Shown: positions 58,601 through 64,000 of the stretch, one piece after another
Layout: each line of letters starts with the position of its first letter
Numbering within the stretch: position 1 is the first letter of the stretch
From: Parambassis ranga
Taxonomy: Eukaryota; Chordata; Actinopteri; Ambassidae
Assembly (NCBI RefSeq): GCF_900634625.1
Contig: NC_041037.1
Span: 20,797,682-20,861,681, forward strand
Direction of reading: 5' to 3'
DNA length: 64,000 bases
The notes under the pieces: generated by a model
Told to the model about the DNA's origin: nothing
What the model saw: the letters and a program-made list of their open reading frames with translations, nothing else
The model's database searches: none
Translations under genes and position numbers: made by a program

Positions 58601-60041
58601 AAGTTGTGTGTTTCCTGTCCTTTATCAGGCTACTTCCGGTGTGTTGGCGGAGCTTTATGAGATGTTTTGTAGCCGAAAATTTAAACATGAATGTGTTCTG
58701 GCCGTTTTTTCAGCGCCTGCACGGTCCGAACACCTGGTATGACTCGGACATGCAGGTGTTTCGGACGTGTGGTCGCTTTAGCGTGTCATGTTAGTGAGGC
58801 GCAGTGTCGCCATTGTTGTTGTTTCATTCATCGATGAGCGTTACCTCTGCGGGACGGGTGAGCTAGCCGCTAGCCGTGCGGCTAGCTCACGGATATAGAC
58901 ATTGCACTTGTCAAAATAAGACCAGGTTAGCACATATTGCCCCTATAATGTTTTGCAGCTTCGACAGTGAAACCGCGAGTACATTTATTACTGCTATGTT
59001 GTTTCTATTTATAATTTGAAGGATGTAAAATTAGCCCGCCAAAGTTGTGTTTCTAGCTAGCTTATTTTAACTTTAGCAAGCGTCAAAAGCGGGTCAAATT
59101 AACAGGCTAATTAAGTGTGAAACTTGATTATTAGTTAATAATAGGACCGAATTTTTCAATGGCAAGAGCAAACTTTATTAACTTGTTTCACATGAATTAT
59201 GAATCTTTAATTAGTCACGATTTTGTCTGCGTTAAGCACACCTTTATTTTGAAATGCTCCTCTTCCTGTTTCCGGTTAGCTCTGCAGCTTGATGCAGTTG
59301 TTTTGAAAACAGCGACAGAGAGCAGCTGAGCAGCACTGCAGTCATCTGCAGTTCTCTTCTGGTCTGTTGTTTCTTACACGCTTCCATCGACGACCCCTCT
59401 CCTTTGCCGATTTTCATTTTTTCACGCTCGTCTCCGGGGATGTAGAGAGAAATATCACCTCTAAATGACAGCCCAGTCGGCCGCTGGGAGGACAGCAGCT
59501 GCGGTGATAACATTGGAGTCGGGGTTGCCCTTGACTTGGGGGAGGTTAGGAAAAGGGGAGCACGATCATGCAACGCAGTGAAAGAAGTGACATTGTGACT
59601 GTGTGATCTTCATCGGCAGGGCTCTCAGGGATGCGGTGCGGACTCTGGGCATTCATTTCATCTCTGCCGGCCGCGGAGCAGCAGCGTCCTGCTGGGAGAA
59701 GCATCTGCAGGGAGCCCTGGCCCTGGAGCTCCGCTGGTCGAGCTGAGGAGGCCTGAGCGGTCTCCATCTCTGGATTAGATGGTGGCAGAAGGCAAGTGTG
59801 CATGACACGATAAACAAGCCCAGAGCCTGTCCTGCCTGCTGCAGATAAGCAGAAGCTGCCTGTGTTCTTTCCTTTGTTGTCATTGTTGCTTTATTTGGGC
59901 CTCTTTGAGTACCAGAGACTATTTGTGGGAGTAGATGTACCTATTAATAATAAATGTAATGGGCAGCTGCCCCTGAACTGTAGATGTATTCGTGGACTGG
60001 GCCGGCTTATTTTTCTAACCCTTGATGAAAGGTCGGTTTGA
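58601..60041 (+). promoter_or_regulatory. slco5a1: Probable promoter and 5'UTR region of the SLCO5A1-like gene
   Basis: CpG-containing stretches occur at 58620-58900 and 59380-59780, upstream of the transporter start codon. 'gctagccgctagccgtgcgg', extended by 'ctagc', is a short palindrome-rich block. TGA at 60039-60041 is an in-frame stop immediately before the start codon. The first exon(s) cannot be delimited. Confidence 0.4.
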
Positions 60042-61011
60042 ATGAGAATGATGGCTGACCATGAGGAAGCAGAGCTGTCTGAGGCCCTTCAGAAGGAGGA
60101 TGGGTTTTCCAGTGAGGTGGAAGAGTCCGGTACAAACTTCAAATCCAAAAGTTTGCCTATTTTGAATGAAGCAGCGCCTCAAGAGAAAACTTTACTAGCT
60201 AGCTCCATGCGGATGTCTATAACAGCGGAAGAGAGTGCAGAATTCATTCAGCTCCCTGCCAAGACTGAGTCCTTTCAGGCTGAGTCCCCGACAAGAACCA
60301 ACTACCTGCCTAAATCGGGGAAGTCGGCCCTGAATAGGCCGAGCTCGTACATGGAGAACACGGAGATCCGTAGAAGTAAAAATCTGATGAGGAGGAAGCC
60401 CCCTGGGTTTTTTGCTTCTAAAATAGCTCAGATTCGTCTGCCTAGCAGGAAGTATCTGGGCGTTATCTTACAGGACTCTCGCTGCTTCCTGTTCTGCATG
60501 TGCTACCTGACGTTCATCCAGTCGCTCATGGTGTCAGGCTACCTCAGCAGTGTTATCACCACCATAGAGAAGAGGTACAGCTTGAGGAGTTCAGAATCAG
60601 GCCTGCTCGTCAGCTGTTTCGACATCGGGAGCCTTGTAGTGGTCGTCTTCATCAGCTACTTTGGTGGGCGGGGCCAGAGGCCTCGCTGGCTGGCAGTGGG
60701 AGGAATTTTCATTGCTGTGGGCGCCGCCCTCTTTTCCTTACCTCACTTCATCTCCCCAGACTACCAGATCCAGGAAGTCAACTCGTCCTCGGCCAACGAG
60801 GGCCTGTGCATGAACAGCAATGCCAGCGGCAGAGACCGCGTCGACATCACTTCCTGTCCAAGAGACCAGGAAGGAAATGAACACAACCTGTATGTGGCAC
60901 TGTTCATCATCGCACAGATTCTGGTGGGGATGGGATCCACGCCCATCTACACCCTGGGCCCCACCTACCTGGACGATAATGTGAAGAAGGAGAACGCCTC
61001 GCTGTATCTTG
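60042..61011 (+). CDS. slco5a1: Solute carrier organic anion transporter family member 5A1-like, first coding exon (partial gene)
   Basis: The exon encodes 323 codons plus one base and ends at donor TTG|GTAAGAC. An in-frame TGA immediately precedes the ATG, fixing the start among the clustered Met codons (MRMMADHEE). After a long cytoplasmic N terminus containing SKSLPIL, as in SLCO5A1, come the first OATP membrane segments. DSRCFLFCMCYLTFIQSLM starts near residue 147, then SSESGLLVSCFDIGSLVVVV, SYFGGRGQRPRWLAVGG, LPHFISPDYQIQE and ILVGMGSTPIYTLGPTYLDD. These are near-identical to human SLCO5A1. OATPs are 12-TM plasma-membrane carriers; the substrate of 5A1 is not established. The remaining exons, including the Kazal-like loop, lie right of the window. 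Confidence 0.9.
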
Positions 61012-64000
61012 GTAAGACTCAGTGTGTGTGGAAGTCACTTAGCACTCACCAAGGTAACTTCTGCAGGTCTCAGTCACAGACAAGACACAAATAATAAGTA
61101 TTAGGGTCGACTCACAGTTATCTAAAACAGTGTTGGGGTCCTGAGTGTGGTCAACCACCTGCTAGTGAGTCCAGTGAAAACCCCACAAAACTAAAACTGT
61201 TCAGGGAACTTTAAATATGTTGGGTAACCTGAACAATAACACCCATAAACATAACACTTACAACAGTGGCAGTAAAATAATAGGACACTGACCAACCTTT
61301 CTATATTAAAATGAGTCTAAAACCCCAGTAGTGAGCAGTAGTGTACACATATGAAGTTCTGAGTGAGTGAGTGTTGACATGTTTTTGTGTTGTGTTCCAC
61401 GTCCTTAGTCTTATTGTTGTCATATAGGTGGGCATGGTGGTTTCCTGTCATATGTCGCCATCTTGGTTTCAACTGTGCAACATACTATTAACTACTGTGT
61501 AGAGGTGTATACAAGTCTACGGAGCTGACAGTGTGGATAATATGGAGTCCACGGAGAAGTGCATGGAAACAATGAAATGGCCACAAGATTGATTATAATT
61601 TGCTTAAATATTTGTTTAAGAAGAAAGACGCACATACATTCTCACATTTTAGAGGAAGGGATCACAAGTAGTTCAAAATGATTGATCAGAATTTCATACG
61701 TTTTCTGTGGCCGTGTGAATTTCTGAAGATACCATCCATGTGAATGTTAGCAGGACAAAACCAAAGGCATTAGAATGGCTTTCCACCAGATCTGTAGGGA
61801 TTTCCTCCCACTCAGCCCCCGAGAGCATTAGTGAACTCTGAGAGCCACGGTTGGATCTCAGAGTTCATCCCAGAGGTGTTGGATGGGATTGAAGTCAGGA
61901 CAGTTGAACTCTTCACCACCAGGCTGGAAAAATCATCTCTTCATATTTTAGGCATGACTGGTGAAACCTCCAGCCAGCTCCAGCCATTCCTGAGCAGGTG
62001 AATAATGTTCTACAGCATTGAAACTGCCGCCTTTTTGTGGACATGTGGGTGACTCGCTCCAGAGGGATCTGGATCAGCTATGTGACCTTAAAACTGCCAC
62101 CCCCCCTTCCTCTTTTTCCTTTCACATGCTTACCCAGACGTTCTCGCCCCAGTAGCCTCAAACTGGATAAATCCTAATTAAACCAGCAAATGAGTGCTGG
62201 GTTATGAAAGAGAGTCGGACGCAGAGGAAAGAGGGCAAGGTCTTATGTGCATTCCTGTTGTTGGTGGGGGGAAAGGGTCCCGCAGAGGCCTGGCTGTGGT
62301 CTGAACACTTTGTTCTTTATAACACAACCAGAGTAGCGAAAAAAAGGGGCTTTGATCATGGGAGCAGCTGGATGGTGGCACGGTGTCGCCTGTGGGGAGT
62401 GAAATTAAATTCAAATTGGACCTTTTCCAGGTTTTGGTGTAAAATACTGGAGGTGGAGGCGGGCCATGTTGGACAAGCAATAAAAATATACTGCTAATAT
62501 AAGTCTCTTCTGGTTCAGGAAATTGTGGCTGTCAAGAGAAAAACTGCTTTATTGAACCCTTAATTCTGATTGTGATGTTGGCTGTAGCTTTGTCTGCCCC
62601 AGCAGCCACTTTGGCATGTCACCAAAAAGTCCCACTTGACCAGTACACATTGGCATTCAGGTGCTTTTGTTAGTGTTGAATGAGAGTGTTTGTGTCCAGT
62701 TTTATGGTCAGGACGGCTCAGAGCAGAGCGTGGTATGCCCGTGATAGCTGTAGGAACATGTTGGTGTGATCGGCTGGGTTAACGGCCACTGACGGCTTCT
62801 CCACTTACTAGAGGGAGGACAAAACACATCTTCATTCAGAGAGAGGCTGGTAAATGGGCTGTATAGAATTAACATTATCTGCTATCAAAAAGAATGTAAA
62901 GGAAGGTGTTGTAGGTCGTGTCGGAATCTAAAAATCATCTTTGTCGTCCTGTATGAAGGTCTTCAGTTGGTCATTTGTTCAAGTCGCCCTCTCAGTGTTT
63001 GATTCACTCCCCCTCTCTCTTGCATTGAGTTGAGTTATGGATAATATCTTCTCTAAGCTTGAATACAAAGAGCTGACTGTACACAGATTGGCCTCTTATG
63101 CTACTTGGCCTACTTAGGGTACTATGTGACAGAACATAAGATAAGTAGAGACAGATCTATACTGTGGATTCAGCAATTTAACGGCACATAGATGGAGCAC
63201 CGCCGCCTTAGATTAACTTCCTGCTTTATCTCTGCAGACACTTTTACAAACTCTGATTGATTCAAGGCTTACAAAAAGCACAGAGTTTGAACAGAAATCA
63301 ATCAGTCCGTTTGTCTGGTAATCCTTTGTGATGGAAACGTCTTCTGGTTTCTCTCGGTTATTAATGGCGACAAAGGCCCACAGGGAGGTAGATTTAAACA
63401 TGAATTTGCTATAAATCTAAAAGTCAAAAGGATGGCCATGCCCACTTGGGACAGGGCCAGCAGAAACACAAAGCAGTGTCGCCTTATACAATAAAAATAA
63501 TGAATGCCCTTCTAAGACAAAGACGGGCTTTATTACTGGTAATTTGTTATTTAAACAGGAATCCAACTGAAATTCACACAATAAAACCATCAGCACTTCT
63601 ATTGTTGCCTCTGCTAGGGGGTTTCTGTAAAGTAGTGCCTTTAGGCTGGACATTAGGGCAAAAGCTCATAGGGTGTAATCTCAGATGCTCAAATTAGGCC
63701 ACAAACACTGAAAGCTCTAGAAGAAGCTTGATGAAACATGTTTTCTTTTGCGAACTGGTGTGTGAAACGGTGATACAACTGAAGAAGAAGACTCACTGCA
63801 TTGTTGCTTCCATCTTGTTTTTGTGTGTCTGTACTGGTGCAGCACACTTGCTGTGTCTGCTGTAGAACAAACATTCTGGTCCATTTTGGCCCTGCTTGAC
63901 GTTAGCCTACATATGAGATCATGCCCAAAGGGCATAACAGACATCCATTAGAATAATTCAGCACAATATTGCTTTGTAACCCCAATAAGAGACGCTCTGT
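61012..64000 (+). other. slco5a1: First intron of the SLCO5A1-like gene (runs off the window)
   Basis: There is no second coding exon up to 64000; the expected continuation (ALGPAAGYLLGG-type sequence) is absent. A Tc1-type repeat lies at 61690-62030. I recognise nothing else. Confidence 0.6.
61690..62030. mobile_element. Degraded Tc1/mariner-type non-autonomous repeat
   Basis: The phrases 'aatggctttccaccagatct', 'cactcagcccccgagagcat' with 'tagtgaactc', and 'agaggtgttggatgggattg' with 'aagtcaggac' match, as I recall it, a common fish Tc1-type interspersed repeat. Terminal repeats are not intact and there is no coding capacity. Confidence 0.55.

Noticed and set aside
60500..60880. 126-codon frame overlapping the transporter exon
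   Set aside because: It is a shadow in another frame of the SLCO5A1-like exon, whose frame has clear family similarity.

Overview
This is vertebrate nuclear DNA, almost certainly from a ray-finned (percomorph-like) teleost. The signs are intron-rich genes whose reconstructed proteins have human-like lengths, short introns, fish-type tRNA-derived SINEs, Tc1, hAT, piggyBac and Harbinger-like DNA elements, many (TG)n tracts, and a single-exon fish-type TRIM gene. The window carries the conserved block LARP4B - GTPBP4 - WDR37 - ADARB2 (human 10p15.3), followed by a TRIM gene and the 5' part of an SLCO5A1-type transporter gene. Family identification rests on recalled human orthologues; no database search was run.

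Layout. 434-12977 (-): first three coding exons found for larp4b; the rest lies left of the window. A noncoding 5' exon probably ends at 15804. Its introns hold a 3.19-kb palindromic piggyBac-like element (3226-6414) and a 683-bp hAT element with an intact 8-bp target duplication (9462-10144). 17064-17151 (+): tRNA-Tyr(GUA) with a 15-nt intron. 17741-22763 (+): complete gtpbp4, 17 coding exons, 634 aa. 25573-33171 (+): complete wdr37, 13 coding exons, 496 aa. 37048-50475 (-): complete adarb2, 10 coding exons, 742 aa, all splice phases agreeing. Five tRNA-Ser genes (3 CGA, 2 UGA) sit in or beside adarb2 and differ only at the anticodon wobble base. 56127-57779 (+): intronless 550-aa RING/B-box/coiled-coil/PRY-SPRY TRIM with an ISRE-like site 47 bp upstream. 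60042-61011 (+): first coding exon of an SLCO5A1-like transporter; the window ends inside its next intron.

The genes are not an operon. gtpbp4 acts in 60S ribosome assembly, larp4b in mRNA stability and translation, wdr37 is a WD40 scaffold, and adarb2 is a brain-type dsRNA-binding ADAR relative. gtpbp4 and wdr37 are head-to-tail, with no recognisable IDI1/IDI2 between them (present in human). wdr37 and adarb2 converge tail-to-tail, with candidate poly(A) signals about 100 bp apart.

I found no unknown gene system. The most notable observations are the tRNA-Ser set with a CpG-type anticodon switch, the palindromic piggyBac element, a minisatellite that appears to have expanded from a Tc1 transposase fragment, the very compact adarb2, and a GC-AG intron in wdr37.
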